Below are positions 34,601 to 43,023 of a stretch of DNA of 64,000 nt, piece by piece. This DNA comes from Aeromicrobium sp. Root472D3 (GTDB lineage: Bacteria > Actinomycetota > Actinomycetes > Propionibacteriales > Nocardioidaceae): positions 1,510,363 through 1,574,362 of the forward strand of contig NZ_LMET01000001.1 in the NCBI RefSeq assembly GCF_001426485.1, given 5' to 3'. The notes below the pieces were generated by a model. The model made no database searches. It had not been told where the DNA came from and saw only the letters and a program-made list of their open reading frames with translations. The position numbers and the translations under genes were made by a program. The stretch's first letter is position 1; every line of letters begins with the position of its first letter.

Positions 34601-34892
34601 CGGCGCGACGTCCGGGCTGGCCGAGGGCATCCGGGCGGCCGGTGCCGAGCTCGTCCAGCTGCGCAACGGCGAGAAGAAGCTGCCCGACTACCCGGTCGTC
34701 CAGCCGCAGGACGCGCCACCGGCCGACCAGCCGTTCTTCGCGCTCGAGCAGCTGACCCGATCGGTGCACGTCATCGCCGACGAGAGCTTCGACGCGACCC
34801 CCAGCGAGAAGTCGTGCCGCTACTGCGAGTTCCAGCGAGCCTGCCCCGCCCAGCCGGAGGGCGCCAGCATCCTCGGAGGTGGGCAGGCATGA
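31665..34892 (+). CDS. adnA: AdnA, helicase-nuclease subunit
   Basis: 1075 residues. UvrD-like motor: Walker A GPGAGKT (about 40-46), LTFSRKAADELKSR, DEYQDTDP, GDPYQSIYGFRG, and motif VI SKGLEWR...VACTRARQHL. The C-terminal RecB-type nuclease has LDGSMDRVEIDADG and HVVDLKTSK, and four cysteines for a [4Fe-4S] cluster (one near 823, ECPLKW, and CRYCEFQRAC near 1050). AdnAB is the actinobacterial dimeric end-resection machine for double-strand breaks. ATGA overlap with adnB. Preceded by the ATL gene; order adnA-adnB-nudC matches mycobacteria. Confidence 0.93.
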   Translation: MPIEYVLQTPDVEPALVPTLDAEQRAVVDHPGGPLLVLAGPGAGKTSTLVEVVADRVDRGLAPDEILVLTFSRKAADELKSRIARRLARTTASTPAMTFHSFCYALVRQLQDPDDFVRPLQLLSAPEQDAVIQRLLAEGDAEEWPAIIRPSLRTRGLAAEMQRLLSTARGRDMDALDLLRLGESTGREEWKAAARFFDDYTGVAALQNTIDYSDLVFQAVQMLRDPARRDRVRAAYRLVVVDEYQDTDPLQVELLRALAGDGRDVIVVGDPYQSIYGFRGADVRGILDFRTQFPRSDGSPADLVVLGRTSRYGATISSAAASIVSNRGVLGAVDGPDFDGLRHLTPRRHLEGDVHVETFATPTAEAEHIALILREQRLAREVPWGQMAVLVRSGADIARYQRSLSAAGVPVVVAGDELPLASEPSVRSLLAALRAADDIAHDRPLDPAAADSLLSGPLCGLDAPALRRVGRALRTADRTDERGPRASRLLLAEALGQPAVLLTLARPDEPLGHSAAKASRLASLLRRAADQILGGQSAERVLWTLWSGTPWRDRLRAEALGDGEGSARADHDLDVLVALFAQAARAEEQQQRRGLATFVAELEAQQIPADTLAQGAIAPDAVQLMTAHRSKGLEWRTVVVAGVQDGTWPDVRHRGSFLRAERLGPHGEVSPPTAREALREERRLFYVACTRARQHLVVTAVESGREDGDQPSLFVSELWDHLHRHADGSVPERQPRRRPDRPLSLRGSIAALRRLGETTDSDVVRDRVARSLALLAERPGGATRPARPERWWGMAAITRSELPMRDPEATIRLSGSSVSSIVECPLKWFYDHEVKASTATTTAQGFGSVVHAVAAEVAEQRLPADAEALGVYVDSVWDQLAFAADWIGGRERAEARDALVRFVSWHLRHGRTTLAAEHEFSVTTTIDGREVTLDGSMDRVEIDADGVHVVDLKTSKSVADRKDLAEHPQLGFYQLAVDLGATSGLAEGIRAAGAELVQLRNGEKKLPDYPVVQPQDAPPADQPFFALEQLTRSVHVIADESFDATPSEKSCRYCEFQRACPAQPEGASILGGGQA

Positions 34893-37800
34893 CGCGGCTC
34901 CCCACGACCGACGCGCTCGACCGCGTCTTCCAGGGCCTGTACCCGGCAGCGCCCGGGCGGCCGCCGTTCCGCTTCTCCGAGCCCCAGCTGGCCGCCATCA
35001 CGGCTCCCGTCGACCGACCCAGCGTCATCATCGCGGGCGCCGGGTCGGGCAAGACGACCGTCATGGCCGCGCGCGTGGTGTGGCTCGTGGGCCACCACGG
35101 GGTCGCGCCCGAGCGCATCCTCGGCCTGACCTTCACCAACAAGGCCGCCGCCGAGCTCGGCGTCCGCATCCGGCGGTCGCTGGCCGCCCTCGAGGTCGAG
35201 GCCGACGGCGAGCCCACGACGTCGACGTACCACGCCTTCGCGGGCACGCTGATCGCCGAGCACGGCCTGCGGCTCGGCATCGAGCCCGATCTGCGCATCC
35301 TCTCGGACGCGTCGCGCTTCCAGCGGGTCGCGCAGGCCATCGAGTCGTACGACGGCGAGCTGGTCGAGGTCTCGACCAACGTGCCGCGGCTCGTCGGCGA
35401 CGTTATGGCCCTCGACGGCCAGCTGTCCGAGCACCTCGTCACGACCGACGAGCTGCGCGCCTTCGACGTCGACCTCATCGCCCGGCTCGAGGGTGAGGAG
35501 AAGCGGTACGCGGTGCACGACAGCGGCATCGCGGCAGCCCGCAAGCGCATCGAGCTGACGCGCCTGGTCGACCGTTACCGCCGCGCCAAGGCGACCGCCG
35601 GCGTCATGGACTTCTCCGACCAGATGGCGTGGGGCGCCGAGCTGTCGGCCGTCCCCGAGGTCGCCGAGTCGCTGCGCGAGCGGTTCGACGTCGTCCTGCT
35701 CGACGAGTACCAGGACACCTCGGTGGCCCAGCGCGACCTGCTCAAGAACCTGTTCTCGGGCGACGACGCCGAGCACGGGCTCGGGCACCCCGTCATGGCG
35801 GTGGGCGACCCGGCACAGGGCATCTACGGGTGGCGCGGAGCCGCGGCGGGCAACCTGATCGAGTTCCTCGACCAGTTCCCGACGTCCGACGGCGGCCGCG
35901 GGGCACAGTTCTCGCTGGTCGAGACGCGGCGCTGCGGCCGCAGCATCATCGGCGCGGCCAACGAGCTGGCCGCCGAGTTCTACGCGACGTCCGACGTCGT
36001 GCAGCCCCTGCAGGCGCACCCCGAGAACGTCGAGGGCGAGGTGACGGTGGCGCTGCACCCGACGGTCGCCGACGAGGTCGCCTCGGTCGTGGCGGGGGTC
36101 CGTGCGGCGATCGACGCCGGCCACCCGCTGTCCGAGATCGCGATCCTCGTGCGCGTCGGCGGCGAGAACGGCGAGATCGTCGCGGGGCTGCGGGCCGCCG
36201 GCATCCCGTTCGAGGTCGTCGGGCTCACCGGGCTGCTGTCGCAGCCCGAGGTGCTCGACCTCGTGTCGGTGCTCGAGGTCGTCGACGACGTCACGGCCAA
36301 CCCCGCGATGCTGCGCCTGCTCACGGGGCCGCGATGGCACATCGGGCCGCGCGACCTCGCGCTCCTGGGCCGGCGTGCGGCGTCGCTGAGCGGCCGGACG
36401 TTCGGCCGTGAGGGCGACCTGTCGCTGGAGGAGCAGCTCGCCAAGGCCGTCGAGGGCGCCGACCCCACCGAGATCGTGTCGCTCGCCGACGCCGTCGAGG
36501 ACCCGGGCGACCTGCCCTACTCGCCCGAGGCGCGCGTCCGGTTCCAGTCGCTGGCCGGCCTGCTGTCGGGCCTGCGCTCGCACGTCGGCGAGCCGCTGTA
36601 CGACTTCGCCCGCCGGGTCATGCACGCCCTCGACCTCGACGTCGAGCTCGAGGCGGCCGGGGCGCCGTCCGGCCTCGACAACATCGCCCTGCTGCTCGAC
36701 GCCGTCGCGGCCTACTCCTCCGACGACTCCTACGCCTCGCTCGCGGGTCTGCTGGCGTACCTCGAGGCCGAGGAGCGCTACAACGACGGCATGGAGGTCT
36801 CCACCCCGTCCGACGCCGACTCGGTCAAGCTGCTGACGGCGCACAAGGCCAAGGGCCTGGAGTGGCGCGTCGTGTTCGTGCCCTTCATGGCCAAGGGCGT
36901 CTTCCCGCACTCGCGGGGGCGCTCGCGGTGGGTCGGCAGCGCCACGACCCTGCCGGTCGCGCTGCGCGGCGACGCCGACCAGCTGCCCGACATCGAGGCG
37001 TGGACGTACGCCGGCGACAAGGAGTACCGGGCGCTGAACTCCGCCGACGCCCTGCAGGAGGAGCGTCGCCTCGGCTACGTCGCCTACACGCGGGCCAAGC
37101 TCGAGCTGCACGTCTCGGGGCACTGGTGGGGTCGCACGGCGACCAGGCCGCGGGGTCCCTCGCCGTTCCTCGACAACACCCGGGCCTGGCTGGCGGCGCG
37201 CGGGGTCGAGCCGCTGCTGTGGACGCCCGAGCCCGACGCCGACGACCGCAATCCCCTGGCCGAGCAGCGACTCGCCGTGGCCTGGCCCGCCTCGACGGCC
37301 GACCTCACGGCCCGCCACCGGCTCGCCGCCCTGGTCGACGCCCACATCGACGACCCCGGCTCGCCCGACCTGCCCGAGTTCGGCACGGCCGACGAGCAGG
37401 CCGAGCTCGAGCTCGTCCGGCAGATCGAGGACGAGCTCGAGCTGCTGATCGCCGAGGCCGACCGGGCCGCCGACCCCGTGCGCACGATCGAGCTGCCGTC
37501 GACGCTGTCGGCCACGACGGCCCTGCGGCTCGCGCAGGAGCGCGACGAGCTGCTGGCCGAGCTCGCCCGCCCGATGCCGCGCGAGCCCGTGCCCGGCGCG
37601 CGGTTCGGCACCCGCTTCCACGCCTGGGTCGAGGCGCAGCTCGAGGGCGGTCAGCAGTCGCTGCTCGACCCTGCCGACCTGCCCGGGCGGGGCGACGCCC
37701 ACATCGGCGACGACGACGAGCTCGACGAGATGACCGCGAAGTTCCTCGCGGGCCCCTACGGCGGCAGCACGCCCCACGCGATCGAGGCGCCGTTCTCGAT

Positions 37801-38068
37801 CATGCTGGGCGGGCAGCAGGTCATCGGTCGCATCGATGCGGTCTACCGCACCGAGAAGGGCTTCGACGTCGTCGACTGGAAGACCAACCGGCAGCCGACG
37901 TCCGATCCGCTGCAGCTCGCGATCTACCGGCTCGCGTGGGCCGAGCTGCAGGGCATCGACCCGTCCACGGTCGATGGGGTCTTCTACTACGTGCGGCTCG
38001 ACGAGGTCCGCCGGTACTCCGACCTGCCCGGCCGGGCCGACCTGGAGGAGCAGCTCGGGCTAACGTGA
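34889..38068 (+). CDS. adnB: AdnB, helicase-nuclease subunit
   Basis: 1059 residues from ATG overlapping the adnA stop. Walker A GAGSGKT near residue 50, LGLTFTNKAAAELG, DEYQDTSVAQRD, GDPAQGIYGWRG, KLLTAHKAKGLEW and VAYTRAKLEL are the SF1A motor motifs. The C-terminal nuclease carries GRIDAVY and VVDWKTNRQ with a following LQLAIYRLAW (residues about 980-1020). In the mycobacterial complex AdnB is the leading motor, with its nuclease cutting one strand. The extended upstream open frame in this register is an adnA shadow, not coding. Confidence 0.93.
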   Translation: MTRLPTTDALDRVFQGLYPAAPGRPPFRFSEPQLAAITAPVDRPSVIIAGAGSGKTTVMAARVVWLVGHHGVAPERILGLTFTNKAAAELGVRIRRSLAALEVEADGEPTTSTYHAFAGTLIAEHGLRLGIEPDLRILSDASRFQRVAQAIESYDGELVEVSTNVPRLVGDVMALDGQLSEHLVTTDELRAFDVDLIARLEGEEKRYAVHDSGIAAARKRIELTRLVDRYRRAKATAGVMDFSDQMAWGAELSAVPEVAESLRERFDVVLLDEYQDTSVAQRDLLKNLFSGDDAEHGLGHPVMAVGDPAQGIYGWRGAAAGNLIEFLDQFPTSDGGRGAQFSLVETRRCGRSIIGAANELAAEFYATSDVVQPLQAHPENVEGEVTVALHPTVADEVASVVAGVRAAIDAGHPLSEIAILVRVGGENGEIVAGLRAAGIPFEVVGLTGLLSQPEVLDLVSVLEVVDDVTANPAMLRLLTGPRWHIGPRDLALLGRRAASLSGRTFGREGDLSLEEQLAKAVEGADPTEIVSLADAVEDPGDLPYSPEARVRFQSLAGLLSGLRSHVGEPLYDFARRVMHALDLDVELEAAGAPSGLDNIALLLDAVAAYSSDDSYASLAGLLAYLEAEERYNDGMEVSTPSDADSVKLLTAHKAKGLEWRVVFVPFMAKGVFPHSRGRSRWVGSATTLPVALRGDADQLPDIEAWTYAGDKEYRALNSADALQEERRLGYVAYTRAKLELHVSGHWWGRTATRPRGPSPFLDNTRAWLAARGVEPLLWTPEPDADDRNPLAEQRLAVAWPASTADLTARHRLAALVDAHIDDPGSPDLPEFGTADEQAELELVRQIEDELELLIAEADRAADPVRTIELPSTLSATTALRLAQERDELLAELARPMPREPVPGARFGTRFHAWVEAQLEGGQQSLLDPADLPGRGDAHIGDDDELDEMTAKFLAGPYGGSTPHAIEAPFSIMLGGQQVIGRIDAVYRTEKGFDVVDWKTNRQPTSDPLQLAIYRLAWAELQGIDPSTVDGVFYYVRLDEVRRYSDLPGRADLEEQLGLT

Positions 38069-38072
38069 TGGG

Positions 38073-38948
38073 GTGGACTTCGCCTTCGATCACGCCCAGC
38101 ACGACCGCGCCGGACATCTCCGCAAGGACGACGCCTGGCGGCGCGTGCCGGTCGGCGACCCGGACGTCAAGGTGCTGGTCATCGGTGGCGAGCACGTCCC
38201 CACGACCGGTGGCTCGGGCCTGCGCTGGGTCTCGCTCGACGAGGCCCCCGACGGTGAGTGGATCTTCCTGGGCCTGAAGGGCGACCAGCGCTACGCCGCC
38301 GTGATGGTCGAGCGCGTCCCGGACGAGCTCGAGCCCGCCAGCCTGCGGATGATCGGGCCGAGCGTCGACGCCGGCGAGGCCTCGCTGGCCGTGCACGCCG
38401 TCGGCATCGCGCGATGGCACCAGACGCACCGCTTCTGCGCGCGCTGCGGCGCCCCGACCGACGTCGCGGACGCGGGCCACGTCCGCGTGTGCCCGGTGTG
38501 CTCGGCCCACCACTTCCCCCGCACCGACCCGGCCGTCATCATGCTGATCACCGACGACCAGGACCGTGCCCTGCTCGGACGTCAGCCGGTGTGGCCCGAG
38601 GGCCGCTTCTCGACGCTCGCGGGCTTCGTCGAGCCGGGGGAGACCCTCGGCGACGCCGTGCGCCGCGAGGTCATGGAGGAGGTCGGCGTGCCGGTCGGCG
38701 ACGTCACGTACGCCGCGAGCCAGCCGTGGCCGTTCCCGTCGAGCCTGATGCTCGGGTTCTTCGGCCGGGCCCTGTCGTACGACATCAGGGTCGACGAGAA
38801 CGAGATCGCCGAGGCCCGCTGGTTCACCCGCGACGAGGTCACCGAGATGACGGCCTCGAGCGAGCTGCTGCTGCCGCCCAACGTCTCGATCTCGCGCTGG
38901 CTCCTGCAGCAGTGGCACGGCGGCACGATCCACGGGAAGTGGGCCTGA
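38073..38948 (+). CDS. nudC: NUDIX NAD(H) pyrophosphatase NudC
   Basis: 291 residues, GTG start four bases after adnB. N-terminal NUDIX-like domain, zinc ribbon with CARCG (from residue 122) and CPVC (near 140), Nudix box GFVEPGETLGDAVRREVMEE-VGV (from 184), and the NADH-pyrophosphatase signature SQPWPFPSSLMLGF. It splits NADH/NAD into NMN and AMP and can de-cap NAD-RNA. Fixed neighbour of adnAB in actinobacteria. Confidence 0.95.
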   Translation: MDFAFDHAQHDRAGHLRKDDAWRRVPVGDPDVKVLVIGGEHVPTTGGSGLRWVSLDEAPDGEWIFLGLKGDQRYAAVMVERVPDELEPASLRMIGPSVDAGEASLAVHAVGIARWHQTHRFCARCGAPTDVADAGHVRVCPVCSAHHFPRTDPAVIMLITDDQDRALLGRQPVWPEGRFSTLAGFVEPGETLGDAVRREVMEEVGVPVGDVTYAASQPWPFPSSLMLGFFGRALSYDIRVDENEIAEARWFTRDEVTEMTASSELLLPPNVSISRWLLQQWHGGTIHGKWA

Positions 38949-39125
38949 CCGGTCGGCTCAACCGCGATCCCGGTCGCCAGAAAGGCCGCTCTCGGCCGAC
39001 CGTGAGCGCAGCGAGGCGACATCAATCGAGCTCGACCGCTCGCCACGCCTCGCAGGCGGGCGGCTCCGCCGCGCGGCGCTCACGCTTCGCTGGCGCACAG
39101 CCGGCCGTTCGCGCGCGGGGCGCGC
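38949..39125. other. GC-rich spacer with inverted short repeats
   Basis: 177 bp between convergent nudC and mycoredoxin genes. No gene is seen. GTGAGCGC (near 39002) and GCGCTCAC (near 39076) are an inverted 8-mer, and CGCCTCGCAGGCG (near 39048) is a short hairpin. Likely the termination region for both genes. Confidence 0.45.
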
Positions 39126-39365
39126 TCAGGCCAGCTGTGCCTTGATCTGGGCGAGGCTGGGGTTGGTCAGCGCGGTGCCGTCGGCGAAGACGAGCGTCGG
39201 CACGGTCTGGTTGCCGTTGTTGGCCTTCTCGACGATCAGGGCGGCATCGGGCTGCTGCTCGATGTCGACCTCGTCGAAGTCGATGCCCTCGCGCTTGAGC
39301 TGGCCCTTCAGGCGGTGGCAGTAGCCGCACCACGGGGTGGAGTACATCGTGAACGTGCCGGACAT
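39126..39365 (-). CDS. mycoredoxin-like glutaredoxin
   Basis: 79 residues starting MSGTFTMYS behind GAAGGAG. Thioredoxin fold with CGYC active site (Cys13, Cys16), QTVPTLVFADG (cis-Pro) and TNPSLAQIKAQL. Mycoredoxin-1 type: reduces mycothiol mixed disulfides. Divergent from uvrD2 exactly as in mycobacteria. Confidence 0.93.
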   Translation of the reverse strand: MSGTFTMYSTPWCGYCHRLKGQLKREGIDFDEVDIEQQPDAALIVEKANNGNQTVPTLVFADGTALTNPSLAQIKAQLA

Positions 39366-39502
39366 GGAAGGTCTCCTTCGACGACTGGTGTCCATCATGT
39401 CAACAGGAGGGACGCCCGTGTCATTCCGGGGCCCCGTGTGAGCCACCGCTCGGCGCTCCACACCCCGTGACCCGGAGGGCCGGGGGTGTCGGCGGCGCCG
39501 AC

Positions 39503-39514
39503 TAGTCTTGACGC
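39503..39514 (+). promoter_or_regulatory. leaderless -10 box of uvrD2
   Basis: TAGTCT at 39503-39508, six bases before ATG at 39515; no Shine-Dalgarno. Confidence 0.5.
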
Positions 39515-41563
39515 ATGCCCGACGCCGACGACCTGCTGACCGGCCTCGATCCCGAGCAGCGCGAGGTCGCGCTCGCGCTCCGCGGCCCCGTCAGCGTCGT
39601 GGCCGGAGCCGGCACCGGCAAGACCCGCGCGATCACGCACCGCATGGCGTACGGCGTCGCGACGGGCGTCTACAAGCCCACCGAGGTCCTGGCCGTCACG
39701 TTCACGACCAAGGCCGCCAACGAGATGCGCGTGCGGCTGCGCGACCTCGGCGCCGAGGGCGTCCAGGCGCGCACGTTCCACTCCGCGGCCCTGCGCCAGG
39801 CGCGCTACTTCTGGCCGCACGTCTACGGGGGCGAGTTCCCCGAGGTCACGCAGTCCAAGTTCTCGCTCGTCGCCGAGGCCGTGCGCCGGCTCGGTCAGCG
39901 CGCCGACACCCCGCTGCTGCGCGACCTGTCGTCCGAGATCGAGTGGGCCAAGGTCTCCAACATCGCCCCGACGGCCTACGCCGCCGCCGCGGGCCCCGCG
40001 CGGCGCGAGGTCGCCAACCTCGACCCGGGGCAGGTCGCCAACGTGCTGGCCGCCTACGAGGAGGTCAAGCGCGAGCGCGGGCGCATCGACATGGAGGACA
40101 TCCTGCTCGTCACGGCCGCGATCCTGGCCGACGACGAGCGCATCGCGGCGACGGTCCGCCAGCAGTACCGCTGGTTCGTGGTCGACGAGTTCCAGGACGT
40201 CAACCCGCTCCAGTCGACGCTGCTCGACCTGTGGCTGGGCGGGCGCAACGACATCTGCGTCGTCGGCGACCCCCGTCAGACGATCTACTCGTTCGCGGGA
40301 GCCTCACCGCGCATCCTGACGTCGTTCGCCCGCCGGCACGAGGGCGCCGAGCGCATCGAGCTGGTCCGCAACTACCGGTCGACGCCGCAGATCGTCGCGG
40401 CCGCCAACGCGGTCTTCGCGCGGGCCGCCACCACCGACGACATCCGCCTGCAGTCGCAGCAGGAGCCCGGCGACCCCGTCAGCTACATCGGCTACCCCGA
40501 CGAGCTCGCCGAGGCCAATGCCGTCGCCAGCGAGATCTCCCTGCTGCACCGTCGCGGCGTGCCGTACCGCGAGATGGCGATCCTGTTCCGCATCAACGCG
40601 CAGTCCGAGGCCTTCGAGGAGGCGCTCGGCGAGCACGGCATCCCGTACGTCATGCGCGGTGCGACGGGCTTCTTCAACCGTGCCGAGGTGCGGCAGGCCG
40701 TCACGCTGCTGCGGGGGTCGGCCCGCGGGGGAGAGGCCGAGGGTCACCACCTCGTCGACGACGTGCGCGCCGTCCTCTCGACCATGGGGCACACCGACGA
40801 TCCGCCGACCGGCGCCGGAGCCGTGCGCGACCGGTGGGAGTCGTTGCACGCGATCGTGTCGATGGCGTCCGACCTCGCCGAGAGCAACCCCTCGGCCGGC
40901 ATGACGGCCCTCGTGGCCGATCTCGACCGGCGCATCGAGCAGGCGCACGCGCCGGCCGCCGACGGCGTCACGCTGGCGACGCTGCACTCGGCCAAGGGCC
41001 TGGAGTGGGACGCCGTGTTCTGCGTCGGCATGCACGAGGGCATGATGCCGAGCGTCCACGCCGACACCCCCGAGATGGTCGAGGAGGAGCGCCGGCTGTT
41101 CTACGTCGGCGTCACCCGCGCCCGTCACGACCTCATGATCTCGTGGGCCGCGACCCGCAAGGCCGGAGGGCGCGGCAACCGCCAGCCGACCCGCTTCCTC
41201 GACACGCTGCTGCCCGCGGGGCACGCGGCGCGTCAGGTGTCGTCGCAGGCGCGCCAGCGCAAGGTGGCCAAGTGCCGTGTGTGCAACACGGTGCTGGCCG
41301 TGGCCGACCGCAAGCTCGGCCGGTGCGCCGACTGCCCGGCGACATACGACGAGGAGCTCTACGAGACGTTGCGCACGTGGCGCAAGGAGCAGTCGACCGA
41401 GCAGGGCAAGCCCGCGTACGTCGTGTTCACCGATGCCACGCTGCAGGCGATCGCGGAGTCGAAGCCGTCCGACGCCGATGCACTGGCCAAGGTCCCGGGG
41501 GTCGGGCCCGCCAAGATCGAGCAGTACGGCGAGGCCGTGCTCGACCTGGTGCAGCAGGCCTGA
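39515..41563 (+). CDS. uvrD2: DNA helicase UvrD2
   Basis: 682 residues. SF1A motifs: Walker A GAGTGKT (31-37), VTFTTKAANEMR, DEFQDVNP, GDPRQTIYSFAG, LATLHSAKGLEWD and VGVTRARHDL. A tetracysteine module (CRVCNTV and CADCPATYDEE, about 587-610) links to a C-terminal HRDC domain with KVPGVGPAKIEQYG. This tail defines UvrD2, essential in mycobacteria; the Cys module is needed for helicase activity there. Starts at ATG with no leader. Confidence 0.95.
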   Translation: MPDADDLLTGLDPEQREVALALRGPVSVVAGAGTGKTRAITHRMAYGVATGVYKPTEVLAVTFTTKAANEMRVRLRDLGAEGVQARTFHSAALRQARYFWPHVYGGEFPEVTQSKFSLVAEAVRRLGQRADTPLLRDLSSEIEWAKVSNIAPTAYAAAAGPARREVANLDPGQVANVLAAYEEVKRERGRIDMEDILLVTAAILADDERIAATVRQQYRWFVVDEFQDVNPLQSTLLDLWLGGRNDICVVGDPRQTIYSFAGASPRILTSFARRHEGAERIELVRNYRSTPQIVAAANAVFARAATTDDIRLQSQQEPGDPVSYIGYPDELAEANAVASEISLLHRRGVPYREMAILFRINAQSEAFEEALGEHGIPYVMRGATGFFNRAEVRQAVTLLRGSARGGEAEGHHLVDDVRAVLSTMGHTDDPPTGAGAVRDRWESLHAIVSMASDLAESNPSAGMTALVADLDRRIEQAHAPAADGVTLATLHSAKGLEWDAVFCVGMHEGMMPSVHADTPEMVEEERRLFYVGVTRARHDLMISWAATRKAGGRGNRQPTRFLDTLLPAGHAARQVSSQARQRKVAKCRVCNTVLAVADRKLGRCADCPATYDEELYETLRTWRKEQSTEQGKPAYVVFTDATLQAIAESKPSDADALAKVPGVGPAKIEQYGEAVLDLVQQA

Positions 41564-41579
41564 CCGGCGCGCAGCACCC

Positions 41580-42944
41580 TCAGCCGTCGGCGAACCCCGG
41601 GAGCGACTCCTCGAGGATCGCGCGGAACGGCGCCGTCGCACCGAGCTGGCTCAGCACGCCGATGCCACCGATCCACACCCGGTGGATCAGCAGGTACTGC
41701 GGGGGCAGGTTGATCTTCATCGCCGTTCCCATGCCCTCGGCCGTGGGCGCACTGACGCGCAACGTCTGCTCGCGCATCCACTCGCGGCTGAAGGTGAACC
41801 GCTCGACCCGCGCCGGCTCGACGAAGGGCCCGATGTAGCGCGCGATCGTGTCGGCGTCGAGATCGGTCTTGCTCTTGAGGAAGCCCTCGTCGCGCAGGCC
41901 CTCGAGCACGCCGTCGTAGTCGCCGTCGACGGCGTGACGCAGGAGGCGCCCCATCGAGGCCGGGAGCCCCTCGGGCAGGCGCGCGACGGCGCCGAAGTCG
42001 ACGACGCCGAGCCGGCCGTCGGGCATGATGCGGAAGTTGCCGGGGTGCGGGTCGGCGTGCAGCATGCCGGCGCGGCGGGGCCCGGCGAACAGGAACCGCA
42101 CGTAGGCCTCGCCGTAGCGGTCTCGCTCGTCCTGGGTTCCCGACGTGATGACCTGCGCGAGCGACGAGTCGCTCTCGAGCCACGTCGACACCAGTGCGCG
42201 CTCGGTGTGGGCCAGCGGCTCGGGCACGACGATGTCGGAGTCGCCGTTGAACTCGGCCGCGAAGACCCCTTGGGCGCCGGCCTCGAGGCTGTAGTCGAGC
42301 TCCTCGGCGACGCGATCCTGCAGCTCCTTGACGAGTGGCTTGACGTCGAGCCCGGGTGCGATGACGCCGAAGAGGCGGGCGAGCCGCGAGATCTGCTTGA
42401 GGTCGGAGATGAGGGCCTTCGCGGCTCCCGGGTACTGCAGCTTGACCGCCACGTCGACGGGATCGGCGTCGTCGTCACCGGACCACGTGGCGCGATGGAC
42501 CTGTCCGATCGAGGCCGAGGCGGCGGGCCGGTCGTCGAAGGTCGGGAACCGGTCGCGCCAGGCGGGGCCGAACTCCTCGGCCATGACGCGGTGGACGGTG
42601 CCGGGTGGCATGGGCGGCGCGGAGTCCTGCAGCTTGACGAGGGTCTCGCGGTAGGGCCCGATGAACTCCTCGGGCAGGGCGGCCTCGAAGATGCTCATGG
42701 CCTGGCCGAACTTCATGGCCCCGCCCTTGAGCTGGCCGAGCACGCTGAAGATCTGGTCGGCCGTGCGTCGCTGCACCTCGTCGAGGACGAGGTTCGCCGG
42801 CGTGCCGACGATGCGCTTGCCGAGGCCGAGGGTCGTGCGCCCGGCGAATCCGACCGGCAACGACGCGAGTCGTGCCGTGCGGGCAAAGGTGCTGCCGTTG
42901 ATCGGACGGCTCCTGCTGGGATCCTTCGCGGGCTTGTCGGACAC
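41580..42944 (-). CDS. ABC1/AarF/UbiB-family kinase-like protein
   Basis: 454 residues; GTG start chosen at VSDKPAKD after a GACGAG site. Family motifs: KxGQ (MKFGQAMS), ASASIGQVHRA, VAVKLQYPG (ATP Lys), LLHADPHPGNFRI (catalytic loop, here GMLHADPHPGNF) and VVDFGAV. An atypical kinase/ATPase linked to lipid or quinone metabolism. In mycobacteria the same gene (Rv3197 type) lies next to whiB7 and has been tied to drug tolerance; no whiB7 is present here. Convergent with uvrD2 by 16 bp. Confidence 0.92.
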   Translation of the reverse strand: MSDKPAKDPSRSRPINGSTFARTARLASLPVGFAGRTTLGLGKRIVGTPANLVLDEVQRRTADQIFSVLGQLKGGAMKFGQAMSIFEAALPEEFIGPYRETLVKLQDSAPPMPPGTVHRVMAEEFGPAWRDRFPTFDDRPAASASIGQVHRATWSGDDDADPVDVAVKLQYPGAAKALISDLKQISRLARLFGVIAPGLDVKPLVKELQDRVAEELDYSLEAGAQGVFAAEFNGDSDIVVPEPLAHTERALVSTWLESDSSLAQVITSGTQDERDRYGEAYVRFLFAGPRRAGMLHADPHPGNFRIMPDGRLGVVDFGAVARLPEGLPASMGRLLRHAVDGDYDGVLEGLRDEGFLKSKTDLDADTIARYIGPFVEPARVERFTFSREWMREQTLRVSAPTAEGMGTAMKINLPPQYLLIHRVWIGGIGVLSQLGATAPFRAILEESLPGFADG

Positions 42945-43023
42945 CTCGTCAGGATAGTCCCCAGCCGGTCGCTCCGCCCCGTCAGCGATCGGGCCCGGTC
43001 GGCGGGGCCCCACGCTCCCGCGA

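Noticed and set aside
32093-34888. Open frame extending adnB upstream through adnA, giving a ~2000-residue protein
   Set aside because: It is the high-GC alternate frame of adnA. The adnA frame has all helicase and nuclease motifs; adnB starts at the ATGA overlap at 34889.
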